DNA of 64,000 bases from Frondihabitans sp. PAMC 28766 (GTDB taxonomy: Bacteria; Actinomycetota; Actinomycetes; Actinomycetales; Microbacteriaceae), in assembly GCF_001577365.1 (NCBI RefSeq), contig NZ_CP014513.1:3968001-4032000 (forward strand), read 5' to 3'. The notes beneath the pieces are model-generated. The model was not told the DNA's origin. It ran no database searches and saw nothing but the letters and a program-made list of their open reading frames with translations. Position numbers and translations under genes: made by a program. Positions 34,913 to 43,824 of this stretch are shown in pieces; positions within the stretch are counted from its first letter, which is position 1, and every line of letters begins with the position of its first letter.

Positions 34913-35893
34913 CTACGCGGCCACGGCGGACGAGGACGCGGCGCTCAGCGCCTCGACCTCGGAAGGTTCGAGCGACAGGGTGGCCGCAGCCAGGAGGTCG
35001 GGCAGCTGCGACGTGGTGCGCGCACTGGCGATCGGCGTGGCGACGGAGGGCTGCGCGAGCAGCCACGCGAGCGAGACGGCCGTCACCGACGTCGAGTGCG
35101 CGGCGGCGATGCGGTCGAGCTCGGCCAGGATCCTGCGGCCCTTCTCGTTGAGGTAGGCCGACGCACCCGCGGCGCGCTGGCTGTCGACCGCCGCGCCGCC
35201 GTCGCGGTACTTGCCGGTGAGGAAACCGCTGGCGAGCGAGTAGTACGGCAGCACGGCGACGCCCTCGGCGAGCGAGACCTCGGCGACCGTCGGGCCGCCC
35301 TCACTGCCCTCGACGGCGTCTCGCTCGACGAGGCTGTAGAGGTTCTGGATGGCGGCGTACTTGGCGAGGTTCTCGGATTCGGAGAACCGCAGGGCCTGCT
35401 CGAGGCGCTGGCCCGAGAAGTTCGAGGCGCCGATCTGCCTGACCTTGCCTAACTCGACCTGCTCGTTGAGGGCTTCGACGGCCTCTTCGACGGGGCGGTC
35501 GGTGAAGTCCTTGTGTGCGTAATAGAGGTCGATGTGGTCGGTGTCGAGGCGCGTGAGGGCGTTGTCGACGGCGACGCGGACATTGTCGCGCGAAGTGCCC
35601 TCGAACCCGGGCATCGAGCCGACCTTCGTGGCGATGACCATGTCGTCGCGGTTGCCGCGCGCCTTCATCCACTTGCCGATGATCGTCTCGGACTCGCCGC
35701 CCGAGTTGCCGGGCACCCAGGCCGAGTAGGAGTCGGCCGTGTCGATGAAGTTGCCGCCGGCCTCGTAGTAGGCGTCGAGCACGTCAAACGAGGTCTGCTC
35801 GTCGGCCGTCCAGCCGAAGACGTTGCCGCCGAGGTTGATGGGGAAGACCTGGATGCCGGTCGTGCCGAGGGGGATGCGGGGTGCGTCTGCCAT
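34913..35893 (-). CDS. Aldo/keto reductase
   Basis: A 326-residue NADPH-dependent aldo/keto reductase of the (alpha/beta)8 fold. The catalytic tetrad is visible: FIDTADSY (Asp and Tyr), ATKVG (Lys) and YYAHKDF (His). The C-terminal ASARTTSQL segment binds the cofactor phosphate. GAGGAG precedes the ATG at 35891-35893. Substrate is unknown; this AKR11-like group reduces sugars or small aldehydes. A second, similar gene at 36568 is frameshifted; the two are paralogues. Confidence 0.85.
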   Translation of the reverse strand: MADAPRIPLGTTGIQVFPINLGGNVFGWTADEQTSFDVLDAYYEAGGNFIDTADSYSAWVPGNSGGESETIIGKWMKARGNRDDMVIATKVGSMPGFEGTSRDNVRVAVDNALTRLDTDHIDLYYAHKDFTDRPVEEAVEALNEQVELGKVRQIGASNFSGQRLEQALRFSESENLAKYAAIQNLYSLVERDAVEGSEGGPTVAEVSLAEGVAVLPYYSLASGFLTGKYRDGGAAVDSQRAAGASAYLNEKGRRILAELDRIAAAHSTSVTAVSLAWLLAQPSVATPIASARTTSQLPDLLAAATLSLEPSEVEALSAASSSAVAA

Positions 35894-36011
35894 GGGAGTG
35901 CTCCTCAGAGTTGTTCGCGCGGGAGTGCGATCGAGTGGTCGTTCTCGAGACAACACCGCGGGCCTTCGACTATTCCGAGTGCAGACTGCACTGCCGGGGC
36001 AGGATCGAGAG

Positions 36012-36578
36012 GTGCACAGCATCGAGCTCCTCCTCGACACCGCGACCGACGCGGCCGTCCGCCGGGCCTGGCAGGAGCTCGCCGACGCGGGCCTGCCGAG
36101 CCAGGCGCGGCACACCGGAGAGACGAACGCGCCGCACGTCACTCTCGCCGCGCGTCCGGTGATCGAAGCCGACACCGACGACGAACTCGCGAGCCTGGCC
36201 GCGACGCTGCCCGAGCCGGTTTGGCTGGGATCGCTCGTCGTCTTCGGGCGCGGGCCCCGCGGGCTGGTGCTGGCTCGTCTCGTCGTGCCGAGCCGTGGCA
36301 TCCTGCGCCTTCATGAACAGGTGCACGAGATCGCACCCGACCCCGACGGCTCGGAATCGACGAACACTCTGCCGGCGCAGTGGACGCCGCACGTGACGCT
36401 GGCCTCCCGGCTGACGCTCGACGAGATCGGGCGCGCCGTCGACGTGGCGGCCGCCGATCCGCACGACGGTGAGTTCACGACCCTGCGGCGCTGGGACTCG
36501 ACGACGCGCCGGGTCACGCTGCTCGGCGGCGGACGCGACGGAGACGACCGAGACGCTGGTGCCGGGCTCAGGCGCTGA
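36012..36578 (+). CDS. 2'-5' RNA ligase family (2H phosphoesterase) protein
   Basis: A 188-residue protein starting with GTG at 36012 (GAGAG upstream). It carries the two family motifs as APHVTLA near residue 44 and TPHVTLA near residue 128. These are the HxTx pairs that form the 2H active site. Members are ligases or cyclic phosphodiesterases acting on RNA ends or nucleotides; the true substrate here is unknown. Its end overlaps the end of the opposing aldo/keto reductase gene by a few bases. Confidence 0.75.
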   Translation: MHSIELLLDTATDAAVRRAWQELADAGLPSQARHTGETNAPHVTLAARPVIEADTDDELASLAATLPEPVWLGSLVVFGRGPRGLVLARLVVPSRGILRLHEQVHEIAPDPDGSESTNTLPAQWTPHVTLASRLTLDEIGRAVDVAAADPHDGEFTTLRRWDSTTRRVTLLGGGRDGDDRDAGAGLRR

Positions 36579-37571
36579 AGTCGCGCTCGACGCCGCGGTC
36601 GCCGTCTCGGGGCGACTCGTCGGGCGCAGGATCCGACGCCGCCGTCAGCCGGCCGGTCTCGTCGGCCGAGAGGGTCACGTCCATCGCCGACAGCAGACTC
36701 TCGAGTTGGATCGTCGATCGGGCGCTCGCGAGGGCCCCGATCACGCCGGGCCGCCCCGCGACCCACGCGATCGCGACAGCGCCCGGCGAGACCCCGTGCT
36801 GCTCGGCGATCTCGACGAGCACGTCGAGGGTCGCGATGTTCTGCGGTGTCAAGTAGCTGCGGGCCCGGCCGCCGCGCGGCGAATCGGGCTGGTTCTCGAG
36901 GTCGCGGTACTTGCCGGTGAGGAAGCCGCTGGCGAGCGACGAGTGGGGCAGGACGGCCAGGTCGTAGTGGTCGACGATCGGGGCCAGGTCGCTCTCGTAC
37001 TCGGCCGGCGCACGAGGTTGTAGGCCGGCTGGACGGCGGCGAACGGGTGCTTGCCGTCGCGGTCGGCGATGGCGCGCGCCTGCCGCATGCGGGCGCCGGT
37101 GTAGTTGGAGGCCGCGGGATAGCGGATCTTGCCCTCGTCGACGAGGTCGCTGAAGACGCCGACCGTCTCGTCGAGCGGGGTCTCGTCGTCGTCGTAGTGG
37201 GCGAAGAGCAGGTCGATGCGATCGGTGCGGAGGCGCTTCAAAGACGCCTCGACCGCGCGGCGGACGCTCTCGGCGGTGAGCCCCGGCGCGTCGGGGTGCT
37301 GGCCCACTTTCGTGCTGACGACGACGCGGTCGCGGTTGCCGGGCTTGACCAGCCACCGCCCGATGATGGCCTCCGACTCGCCGCCGGAGTTGCCCGGCAG
37401 CCACGCCGAGTACACGTCGGCGGTGTCGATGACCCGACCGCCGTAGGACGCGAAGACGTCGAGGATCTCGAGGGCCGTGGGTGCACCGACCGTCCACCCG
37501 AACACGTTCGTGCCGAGGGCGAGCGGAAACGGTGCGTCGTCCCCGGGAAGGAGGTCGTCGAGAAGGTTCAG
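36568..37571 (-). pseudogene. Aldo/keto reductase, frameshifted
   Basis: Two frames reconstruct a paralogue of the reductase at 34913. The N-terminal part has NVFGWTVG, VIDTADVYSAW, STKVGQHPD and LLFAHYD (all tetrad residues). The C-terminal part continues EYESDLAPIVDHYDLAVLPHSS and ends with ASARSTIQL. The break is near 37008-37016 in GCGCCGGCCGAG, where one base seems to be missing. The start is unclear: the frame opens at about 37571 without an ATG, so the N-terminus may contain a further error. Confidence 0.7.
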
Positions 37572-37673
37572 GGCTCCGCCAATCGGATCGGTTGCTCATA
37601 ACCTAACGGATCGGCCGAGCCGCCTCCGTCGGCGTCGCCGCTTGTCATGACGTCGTGTCGTATCGTGGCTGGC

Positions 37674-39395
37674 ATGTCCCTCGACGAGACCGCTGAGCCG
37701 TCCGACGTCCTTTCGCCCGATGCACCGACCGAGGTCTCACCCGAGGCGCTCGCCACCGGTCTCGGCCACGAGTGGTGGCGCACCGCCGTGATCTACCAGG
37801 TCTACCCGCGCTCGTTCGCCGATGCGGACGGCGACGGGATCGGCGACCTGCCCGGCATCGCCTCGCGTCTCGGCGCCCTCGCCGACCTCGGAGTGGACGC
37901 CGTCTGGCTTTCGCCGTTCTCGAAGTCGCCGCAGAAGGACGCCGGCTACGACGTCTCCGACTACTGCGATGTCGACCCGCTCTTCGGCACCCTCGACGAC
38001 TTCGACGCCCTGCGGCGCGAGGCGACCGACCTCGGCCTCCGCCTCATCGTCGACCTCGTGCCGAACCACACGTCGACGGTGCACCCGTGGTTCCAGGCGG
38101 CCCTCGAGGCCGGCCCGGGCTCGGTCGAGCGCGGCCACTACATGTTCCGCGACGGGCGCGGCGACGACGGCGAGCTGCCGCCGAACAACTGGCCGTCGGT
38201 CTTCGGCGGCGACGCGTGGACGCGGGTGACCGAGGCCGACGGCACCCCGGGGCAGTGGTATCTGCACCTCTTCGACTCGTCGCAGCCCGACCTGAACTGG
38301 GACGACGAGTGGGTGCGCGCGCAGTTCCTCGACATCCTGCGCTTCTGGCTCGACCGCGGCGTCGACGGGTTCCGCATCGACGTCGCGCACGGCCTGATCA
38401 AGAAGGAGGGGCTGCCCGACTACACGCCGCCCGCCCACGCCGGCAGCATGGGCGGAGGTCTCGCCGAGGCGCCGCCGTTCTGGGCGCAGGACGGCGTGCA
38501 CGAGATCTACCGCGCGTGGCACGAGGTGCTCGCGTCGTACCCGGGCGATCGCATCCTGGTCGCCGAGGCGTGGGTCGACCCGCTGTCGAAGCTGGCCGAC
38601 TGGGTGCGACCCGACGAGATGCAGCAGGCCTTCAACTTCTCGTACCTCGAGAGCGGCTGGTCGGCCACCTCGATCAAGCGCATCGTCGACGCCTCCGTCG
38701 AGGTGTTCTCGAGCGTCGGCGCTCCCTCGACCTGGGTGCTGTCGAACCACGACGTGGTGCGCCACGCCTCCCGCCTGGCCTTGACCGCCGAGAACCCGCA
38801 GGGTGCCGGCATCGGGCCGAAGAGCCCCGGCCTGCCCGACCGTCTCGTGGGCCTGGCTCGAGCCCGCGCCGCGACCGCGGTCATGATGGCTTTGCCCGGC
38901 TCGGCCTACCTCTACCAGGGCGAAGAGCTGGGTCTGCCCGAGGTCATCGACCTCCCCGACGAGTCACGGCAGGATCCGACGTGGTTCCGCACCGACGGCG
39001 AGCGCTACGGCCGCGACGGCTGCCGGGTTCCGATCCCGTGGGAGGCCGCTTCGCCCGCGTACGGTTTCAACACCACGGGCGAGTCGTGGCTGCCGCAGCC
39101 GTCCTCGTGGGTGACGTACGCCCGCGACGCGCAGGTCGGCGTGCCCGGGTCGACGCTCGAGCTCTACCGGCTCGCGCTGCAGACGCGGGCGGAGTTCTCG
39201 CTTGGGTCGGGGGCGGTCGAATGGCTGCCCGGCTACGGGGCCGACGTCGTGGCCTTCCGCAACGGCGAGGTCACCGTCATCGCGAACACCGGCAGTGTGC
39301 CGGTCGAGCTGCCGGTCGCCGACGAGCTGCTCTCGACCGTGCCCCTCGACGGGCCGGCCCTGCCGGGCGACGCGACGGTGTGGCTGCGGGTGTAG
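37674..39395 (+). CDS. GH13 alpha-glucosidase / oligo-1,6-glucosidase type
   Basis: A 573-residue glycoside hydrolase family 13 enzyme. After a short variable N-terminus it shows AVIYQVYPRSFAD, DLVPNHTS, the nucleophile in DGFRIDVAHGL, the acid/base in ILVAEAW and the transition-state Asp in VLSNHDVVRH. QGEELGLPE follows, and a C-terminal beta domain ends the protein. It hydrolyses alpha-glucosidic bonds of maltose, isomaltose, sucrose or trehalose-type sugars in the cytoplasm (no signal peptide). I chose the second ATG (37674); an in-frame ATG at 37647 is possible. Confidence 0.87.
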   Translation: MSLDETAEPSDVLSPDAPTEVSPEALATGLGHEWWRTAVIYQVYPRSFADADGDGIGDLPGIASRLGALADLGVDAVWLSPFSKSPQKDAGYDVSDYCDVDPLFGTLDDFDALRREATDLGLRLIVDLVPNHTSTVHPWFQAALEAGPGSVERGHYMFRDGRGDDGELPPNNWPSVFGGDAWTRVTEADGTPGQWYLHLFDSSQPDLNWDDEWVRAQFLDILRFWLDRGVDGFRIDVAHGLIKKEGLPDYTPPAHAGSMGGGLAEAPPFWAQDGVHEIYRAWHEVLASYPGDRILVAEAWVDPLSKLADWVRPDEMQQAFNFSYLESGWSATSIKRIVDASVEVFSSVGAPSTWVLSNHDVVRHASRLALTAENPQGAGIGPKSPGLPDRLVGLARARAATAVMMALPGSAYLYQGEELGLPEVIDLPDESRQDPTWFRTDGERYGRDGCRVPIPWEAASPAYGFNTTGESWLPQPSSWVTYARDAQVGVPGSTLELYRLALQTRAEFSLGSGAVEWLPGYGADVVAFRNGEVTVIANTGSVPVELPVADELLSTVPLDGPALPGDATVWLRV

Positions 39396-39731
39396 CAGCT
39401 CTGGTCGGCGGCGGCGGGCGGTGCCGGTTGGGGTCGCCGGTCGGCGGCTGCTCTCAGCCGCTGCTGAGCCGAGCACGCGCCTCTGGACGCCGGGTCGCTC
39501 GGTGACCGCGTGCTCGCGCGCGCAAGTCGAGAACTGCGGGGCACGGCGACCGTCGAGGCCGTTAGATCGGCGTCCGACCACGCGTTCGCGCGGGCGCGGG
39601 CAGAACTGCCGGGCAAGGAGCGCCGGGCGACTGGCCGTCGGCGGGTCTCCCGCCGGACGGCTTGCCGCAGCGCGGCGTCGCCAAGCAGGCGTCGCCGGTC
39701 AGGCGGCGCGGGTTCGGCAGCGCGGCGCCGG
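39396..39731. other. GC-rich intergenic stretch without recognised gene
   Basis: Between convergent genes for the glucosidase and the M23 peptidase. Open frames exist on all strands because of the high GC content, but none has a ribosome site or motif. Short repeated words such as GAACTGC(C/G)GGG and GGCGGCGCG occur. I see nothing functional. Confidence 0.35.
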
Positions 39732-40871
39732 TCAGGCCGCGCCGGCGTGGGTTTTCAGCCACGGCAGCGGGTCGACGGCAGCGCCCGCCACGTGCACCTC
39801 GAAGTGCATGTGCGGCCCGGTGCTGTTGCCCGTGCTGCCGACGGCACCCAGCACTTCGCCGGGGTTCAGGCGTTGGCCCTGGTGCACCGCGATCGATCCT
39901 GCCGTCATGTGGGCGTAGACGGTCGTGACCGGCGCACCGTCGATGACGTGGTCGACCCACACGTTGTAGCCGAGGGCGCCTGAGCCCTGGTCGACTCGCG
40001 AGACGACCCCCGCCGCCACCACGTGGATGGGTGTGCCGGCGGCGGGAGTGAAGTCGAGGCCCTGGTGGTTGGTCGAGCAGAAGCCGCAGTTGGCGACGTA
40101 GCGTGACCCGAAGCCGCTCGAGATCGGCACCGGAGCCGGGAAGGGCCACTGCACGGCCGCGCTCGAGGCGGTGACGCCCGACGTGCCGCCGGCACCGGCG
40201 ACGCCCAGCGCGGGTGCGACACTCACGCTGTAGCCGTCGCGGCCGACGGCCTGGAGCTGAACCTCGGTCGCGGCGCTCGCACTGCCCGCAGTCGCCCGCC
40301 AGCCCTGCGCCGGGCTGACCGTGACACCGGCACCGGAGGCCGCCGCGAACTTCGCCGCCGAGTGCGCCGGGGTGTCGACGTAGTACGCGCTGGCCGGGGT
40401 GGACGTCGCGACGACCGTGGCGCCGACGAAGAGCATCGCGCCGAGCACGCCGAGGCGGGTTCCTGCGCGCGTGCGGCGGCGGAAGGCGCTGCCAGGTGCG
40501 GCGGCGCTACCAGGTGCGGCGGCGCTGCCGCGTGCGGCGGCACTGCCGCGGGGTCGAGGGTGAGCGGCGCGCAGCGCCTGGCGGTCGCGCGTGAGAGGCG
40601 TCTCGACCGGCGGGGCCGCTGCGGCGCGCTCCCTCGCGGCGCTCTCCCTCGCGACGCTCTCCCTCGCGGCGCGCTCCAGCGCCAACGCTTCGCGTCGCGA
40701 CCGAGGCACACCGGCGCCCGCTGCGGCAGCGACGGCCGCACGGTCGCCCGACACACGCCACTCGGGCGCACACGTAGCGCTCGGCGTCGCAGCAGTCAAC
40801 GACTCAGCACGCAACAGCACAGGGAGGATTCCTCGGGGGTCAGGGGCCGGATGGTCACGGTCGGTCACCAC
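39732..40871 (-). CDS. M23-family peptidase, membrane-anchored or secreted
   Basis: A protein of up to 379 residues with three parts: a low-complexity Ala/Arg/Ser-rich N-terminal arm, a hydrophobic segment (LGVLGAMLFVGATVVATS) with an AxA site, and a C-terminal LytM/M23 domain. The domain has zinc ligands NHQGLDF and HMHFEVH. It should cleave peptidoglycan peptides outside the membrane. The first about 60 residues may not be translated; a GTG inside that region preceded by GAGG is an alternative start. An AT-rich patch at 40940-40974 is the probable promoter. DNA repeats (GGTGCGGCGGCGCT-type units) encode the arm. Confidence 0.8.
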   Translation of the reverse strand: MVTDRDHPAPDPRGILPVLLRAESLTAATPSATCAPEWRVSGDRAAVAAAAGAGVPRSRREALALERAARESVARESAARERAAAAPPVETPLTRDRQALRAAHPRPRGSAAARGSAAAPGSAAAPGSAFRRRTRAGTRLGVLGAMLFVGATVVATSTPASAYYVDTPAHSAAKFAAASGAGVTVSPAQGWRATAGSASAATEVQLQAVGRDGYSVSVAPALGVAGAGGTSGVTASSAAVQWPFPAPVPISSGFGSRYVANCGFCSTNHQGLDFTPAAGTPIHVVAAGVVSRVDQGSGALGYNVWVDHVIDGAPVTTVYAHMTAGSIAVHQGQRLNPGEVLGAVGSTGNSTGPHMHFEVHVAGAAVDPLPWLKTHAGAA

Positions 40872-40995
40872 CCTGAGATCGTCCTCGAAGGGCTCGGCGA
40901 CAGGTCGATTCTACCGAACATCAGGCGCGACGTCGCCAGGTGATATAAATATTCTGTCAATTGCCAGGAAAACCGGGGTGCTCACGATCCTGCGC

Positions 40996-41799
40996 TCACC
41001 ACCCGATCGCCGTGATCGCGGCGCCGAGCTCGGCGGCGATCGAGGGGGCTGCGACGAAGGTCAGGGCGCGGCTGGGCGGGGCGCCTTCCGGGGTGAGGAC
41101 GACGGCGCCGGCCTCTTCGGCGATCAGGGCGCCGCCCGCGTGATCCCACGGCTGCAGGCCGCGCTCGACGTAGGCGTCGAGTCGCCCGCACGCGACGTAG
41201 CAGAGGTCGAGCGAGGCGGCTCCGATGCGCCGGATGTCGCGCACCTGCGACACCAGCGGCCCGAGCAGCGCTCCCTGCTCGGCACGCCTGACCGGGTCGT
41301 ACGAGAAGCCCGTCGCCAGGAGGCTCTGCGAGAGGTCGACCGGCGTCGAGGGCGCGATCGGGCGGCCGTCCAGCTGGGCGCCGAGACCGCGGGCCGCCGT
41401 GAACTCCTCCCCGGTCGACGGGTTGACGACGCAGGATGCCAGTGCCCGCCAGGTCAGCGGCTCCGGCTCGCCCTCGACCACCGCGATGCTCACCGTGTAC
41501 GTCGGGTGGCCGTACAGAAAATTGACCGTCCCATCGATCGGGTCGACGACCCACGTCAGGCCGCTCGTACTCGCCGACGCCCCGCTCTCCTCGCCGTAGA
41601 AGCCGTCGCCCGGCCGGCGCTCGGCCAGCCTCGCGCGGATCAGCGCCTCTACCTCTCGATCGGCGAACGTGACGATGTCGACGGGGCTCGACTTGCTGGC
41701 CGCCACCTCCACGCCCTCGGCTCGGCGCCGGGCTGCGAGCGCCCCGGCCTCCTGGGCGATCTCGCGGGCGATCTCGAGCAGTTCGGCGGGTGTCGGCAT
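40996..41799 (-). CDS. Inositol monophosphatase family protein
   Basis: A 267-residue Mg-dependent phosphatase. The metal-binding motifs are GEESG (residues 70-74), WVVDPIDGTVNFL and WDHAGGALIAEEAG, all intact. Family members dephosphorylate inositol-1-phosphate, histidinol phosphate or fructose-1,6-bisphosphate; the closest in actinobacteria are SuhB/ImpA-like. It lies downstream of tRNA-Tyr and its terminator and is transcribed alone. Confidence 0.85.
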   Translation of the reverse strand: MPTPAELLEIAREIAQEAGALAARRRAEGVEVAASKSSPVDIVTFADREVEALIRARLAERRPGDGFYGEESGASASTSGLTWVVDPIDGTVNFLYGHPTYTVSIAVVEGEPEPLTWRALASCVVNPSTGEEFTAARGLGAQLDGRPIAPSTPVDLSQSLLATGFSYDPVRRAEQGALLGPLVSQVRDIRRIGAASLDLCYVACGRLDAYVERGLQPWDHAGGALIAEEAGAVVLTPEGAPPSRALTFVAAPSIAAELGAAITAIGW

Positions 41800-41817
41800 G
41801 CGTGCTCCTCAGACGGA

Positions 41818-41847
41818 AGAGCCCCGCGACGCTTCGTCGCGGGCTCT
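41818..41847 (-). terminator. Terminator after tRNA-Tyr
   Basis: A 13-bp stem with one bulged C (AGAGCCCCGCGACG with CGTCGCGGGCTCT), followed on the minus strand by TCTTCCGTCT. It lies 11 bases past the tRNA 3' end. Confidence 0.7.
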
Positions 41848-41857
41848 TCTGATCGGG

Positions 41858-41939
41858 TGGCAAGTGAGGGATTCGAACCCCCGGAGGCTACGCCGGCTGA
41901 TTTACAGTCAGATCCCTTTGGCCGCTTGGGTAACTTGCC
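41858..41939 (-). tRNA. tRNA-Tyr (GTA)
   Basis: An 82-base class II tRNA on the minus strand. It starts GGCAAGTTACCCAAGCGGCC, has the anticodon stem-loop with GTA in CTGACTGTAAATCAG, and a long variable arm (GCCGGCGTAGCCTCCGG region). The acceptor stem GGCAAGT pairs fully with ACTTGCC, followed by A73. Confidence 0.93.
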
Positions 41940-42075
41940 CGATGCGCTCTGCCGATGTTTCCACCAACCGAAGGCGCCAGTCAACAATACAGCCTCCCAG
42001 CGGTTCGCTCGACCACGCGCGCCCCGGCGTCTCCGCTCCCCTCCCCCGCCCCGCGCACCTCCCCTCCCCTCCTCC

Positions 42076-42155
42076 CAATTGCGAGGAGAACCTCGCCTGC
42101 GCTCGCCAACCACGGGCCTGAACGGTGTTCCGCCGTACTTTCTCCTCGATTTTCA
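42076..42155 (+). repeat. Inverted repeat, left copy, flanking the AbiEi/DUF559 gene
   Basis: The copy starts CAATTGCGAGGAGA (42076-42089) and ends CTTTCTCCTCGATTTTCA (42138-42155). The right copy at 43142-43220 carries the same two words in inverted orientation with almost the same spacing. Each copy can also fold on itself, as GAGGAGA pairs with TCTCCTC. The middle 50 bases are not conserved. Confidence 0.7.
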
Positions 42156-42265
42156 CCCTGGAGGCGCAGACCTCCTGTCCTCCACAGCCGGACACCGCGC
42201 CTGAGCTGTCCACAGCTGCGCTCGAAACGTCGCCCCGACAACCGCCGACGCGGGAGTCTCGACCG

Positions 42266-43132
42266 ATGAACACGGTGATCCTCTCGACTCTTCGCGCCCA
42301 CGGCGGCATCGCACGCCGCAGCGAATTCATCACCGCGGGTGCGACCGACCGCGACATCCGTCTTGATTGGGCGGCGGCGTCCATCCTGCGTGTCCGCAAC
42401 GGCGTCTATGCCCTCCCCACGGTGCACCCCGAGATCCTGCGCGCCGTCCGCGTGGGCGGCGTTTTAGCCGCGGGTTCGGCCGCCGCGCATCATGGGCTCT
42501 GGGTTCCGCCCGGGGGCAAGTTGCACGTCAGCATCCGCCCCAACGCCAACGGACTCCGCGATCCTGACGATGCCGGGATCCGGCTCGACCGGGATCGAAC
42601 GAACGTGGCCCTCCTCCATGACGGACATCGCCTCGATGCGGCTCGTGAGCGCAACGTCGTCCTGCCACGAACGTGCATCCTGCAGACCATCCGTCGAGTC
42701 GACGAGCCCGCGGCCCTGGCCGTCCTCGATTCGGCGATCCGAAAATACGGTCTGAATGAAACCGAGCTGGAAGCCATGAGAGCCGAGGTGCCCTCGCGTC
42801 TCTCGCGACTCCTCGACGTGGCCGAAGGCTCCGCCGAATCAGGAACGGAGTCGGCGATGCGTCTGGGTCTCCTCGACCTCGGGTTGCGGTTCGAAGCCCA
42901 GAGATGGCTGACCGACGAGATCAGAGTGGATTTCCTCGTATCCGGCCGGCTCGTCGTCGAGTGCGTGAGTTTCGAGTACCACGCGTCCCCACACGACTAC
43001 GAGAAAGACCGCCGCAGGATCGCCGAGATCGTGCGTCTCGGCTACGTGGTGCTCGAATTCACGTACCACCAGGTCTTCTCGGGCTGGGCGCAGGTTCGCG
43101 AGACACTTCTGTGCGCGCTCAGTCGCGGATGA
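42266..43132 (+). CDS. AbiEi-like winged helix plus DUF559/Vsr-like domain protein
   Basis: A 288-residue protein. Residues 1-60 (LRAHGGIARRSEFITAGAT, then ILRVRNGVYALP) match the N-terminal winged-helix domain of AbiEi-family antitoxins. The C-terminal part has the layout of a PD-(D/E)xK/Vsr-like fold: ESAMRLGLLDLG, EIRVDFLV, VVECVSFEYH, then YEKDRRRIAEIVRLGYVVLEF. The E-xD-ExS residues could bind metal. No toxin partner gene is adjacent. It sits between inverted repeats, which suggests mobility as a single unit. Function is unknown; members are often linked to defence or DNA repair. Confidence 0.75.
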   Translation: MNTVILSTLRAHGGIARRSEFITAGATDRDIRLDWAAASILRVRNGVYALPTVHPEILRAVRVGGVLAAGSAAAHHGLWVPPGGKLHVSIRPNANGLRDPDDAGIRLDRDRTNVALLHDGHRLDAARERNVVLPRTCILQTIRRVDEPAALAVLDSAIRKYGLNETELEAMRAEVPSRLSRLLDVAEGSAESGTESAMRLGLLDLGLRFEAQRWLTDEIRVDFLVSGRLVVECVSFEYHASPHDYEKDRRRIAEIVRLGYVVLEFTYHQVFSGWAQVRETLLCALSRG

Positions 43133-43141
43133 TCTGACGTC

Positions 43142-43220
43142 TGAAATCGAGGAGAAAGGTCGAAGTGGCCCCACTCTCCGGGGCAGGCGGACGCACTCGG
43201 GCAGGATCTCCTCGCAATTG
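43142..43220 (-). repeat. Inverted repeat, right copy, flanking the AbiEi/DUF559 gene
   Basis: TGAAATCGAGGAGAAAG (43142-43158) and TCTCCTCGCAATTG (43207-43220) are the reverse complements of the two ends of the left copy. The gene at 42266-43132 and little else lies between the copies. Confidence 0.7.
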
Positions 43221-43262
43221 AGAGGAAGGGCGGAGGGCCAGAGCGGCAGGTAGGCTGGCGGC

Positions 43263-43751
43263 ATGGCAGACAGCTCTTTCGACGTGGTCAGCAAGGTCGA
43301 CACGATGGAGGCCGACAACGCGCTCAACCAGGCGCGCAAAGAGGTCGAGCAGCGCTACGACTTCAAGAACGTCGGCGCCGCGATCGACCCCAGCGGCGAC
43401 ACGATCCTGATCAAGGCGAACACCGAAGAGCGGGCGAAGGCCGTGCTCGACGTGTACGAGTCGAAGCTGATCAAGCGCGGCATCTCGCTCAAGTCGATCG
43501 ACGCGGGCGAGCCGTACGCGAGCGGCAAGGAGTACCGCATCGAGGTGTCCATGAAAGACGGCATCGACCAAGAGCACGCCAAGAAGATCAACAAGCTGAT
43601 TCGCGACGAGGCCCCCAAGGGTGTCAAGAGCCAGATCCAGGGCGACGAGCTGCGGGTGCAGTCGAAGAGCCGCGACGACCTCCAGGCCACGATGGCTCTG
43701 CTCAAGGGCGCCGACCTCGACGTGTCGCTGCAGTTCGTCAACTTCCGCTAG
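43263..43751 (+). CDS. yajQ: YajQ-family nucleotide-binding protein (UPF0234)
   Basis: A 162-residue protein, full length for the family. It begins [20 protein letters not shown], has the two ferredoxin-like halves, and shows RYDFKNV and VSLQFVNFR. YajQ proteins bind nucleotides, tRNA or cyclic di-GMP in other bacteria; the role in actinobacteria is not settled. It stands alone, upstream of a bidirectional-looking terminator. Confidence 0.92.
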   Translation: MADSSFDVVSKVDTMEADNALNQARKEVEQRYDFKNVGAAIDPSGDTILIKANTEERAKAVLDVYESKLIKRGISLKSIDAGEPYASGKEYRIEVSMKDGIDQEHAKKINKLIRDEAPKGVKSQIQGDELRVQSKSRDDLQATMALLKGADLDVSLQFVNFR

Positions 43752-43772
43752 TCAAAACCATCAGAAACAGTA

Positions 43773-43806
43773 GGATCCCGGCGCCTCACCAGAGACGCCG
43801 GGATCC
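43773..43806. terminator. Terminator between yajQ and the ferredoxin reductase gene
   Basis: An 11-bp perfect stem GGATCCCGGCG/CGCCGGGATCC with a 12-base loop. The minus-strand exit is T-rich (TACTGTTTCTGATGGTTTT), so it fits termination of the ferredoxin reductase transcript best, but it can serve both. Confidence 0.75.
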
Positions 43807-43824
43807 GTTCGCTTCGAGTCGAGC

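Noticed and set aside
40996..41799. Fructose-1,6-bisphosphatase or histidinol phosphatase as a firm call
   Set aside because: Motifs are shared by the whole inositol-phosphatase family; substrate residues do not allow a firm choice.
42195..42225. TCCACAGCC and TGTCCACAGC resemble DnaA boxes
   Set aside because: Only two loose matches, no cluster and no dnaA/dnaN context. A third match (TTTTCCACA near 61623) is isolated too.
42266..43132. Complete AbiE toxin-antitoxin system
   Set aside because: No AbiEii-type nucleotidyltransferase gene is next to it; only the antitoxin-like N-terminal domain is seen.
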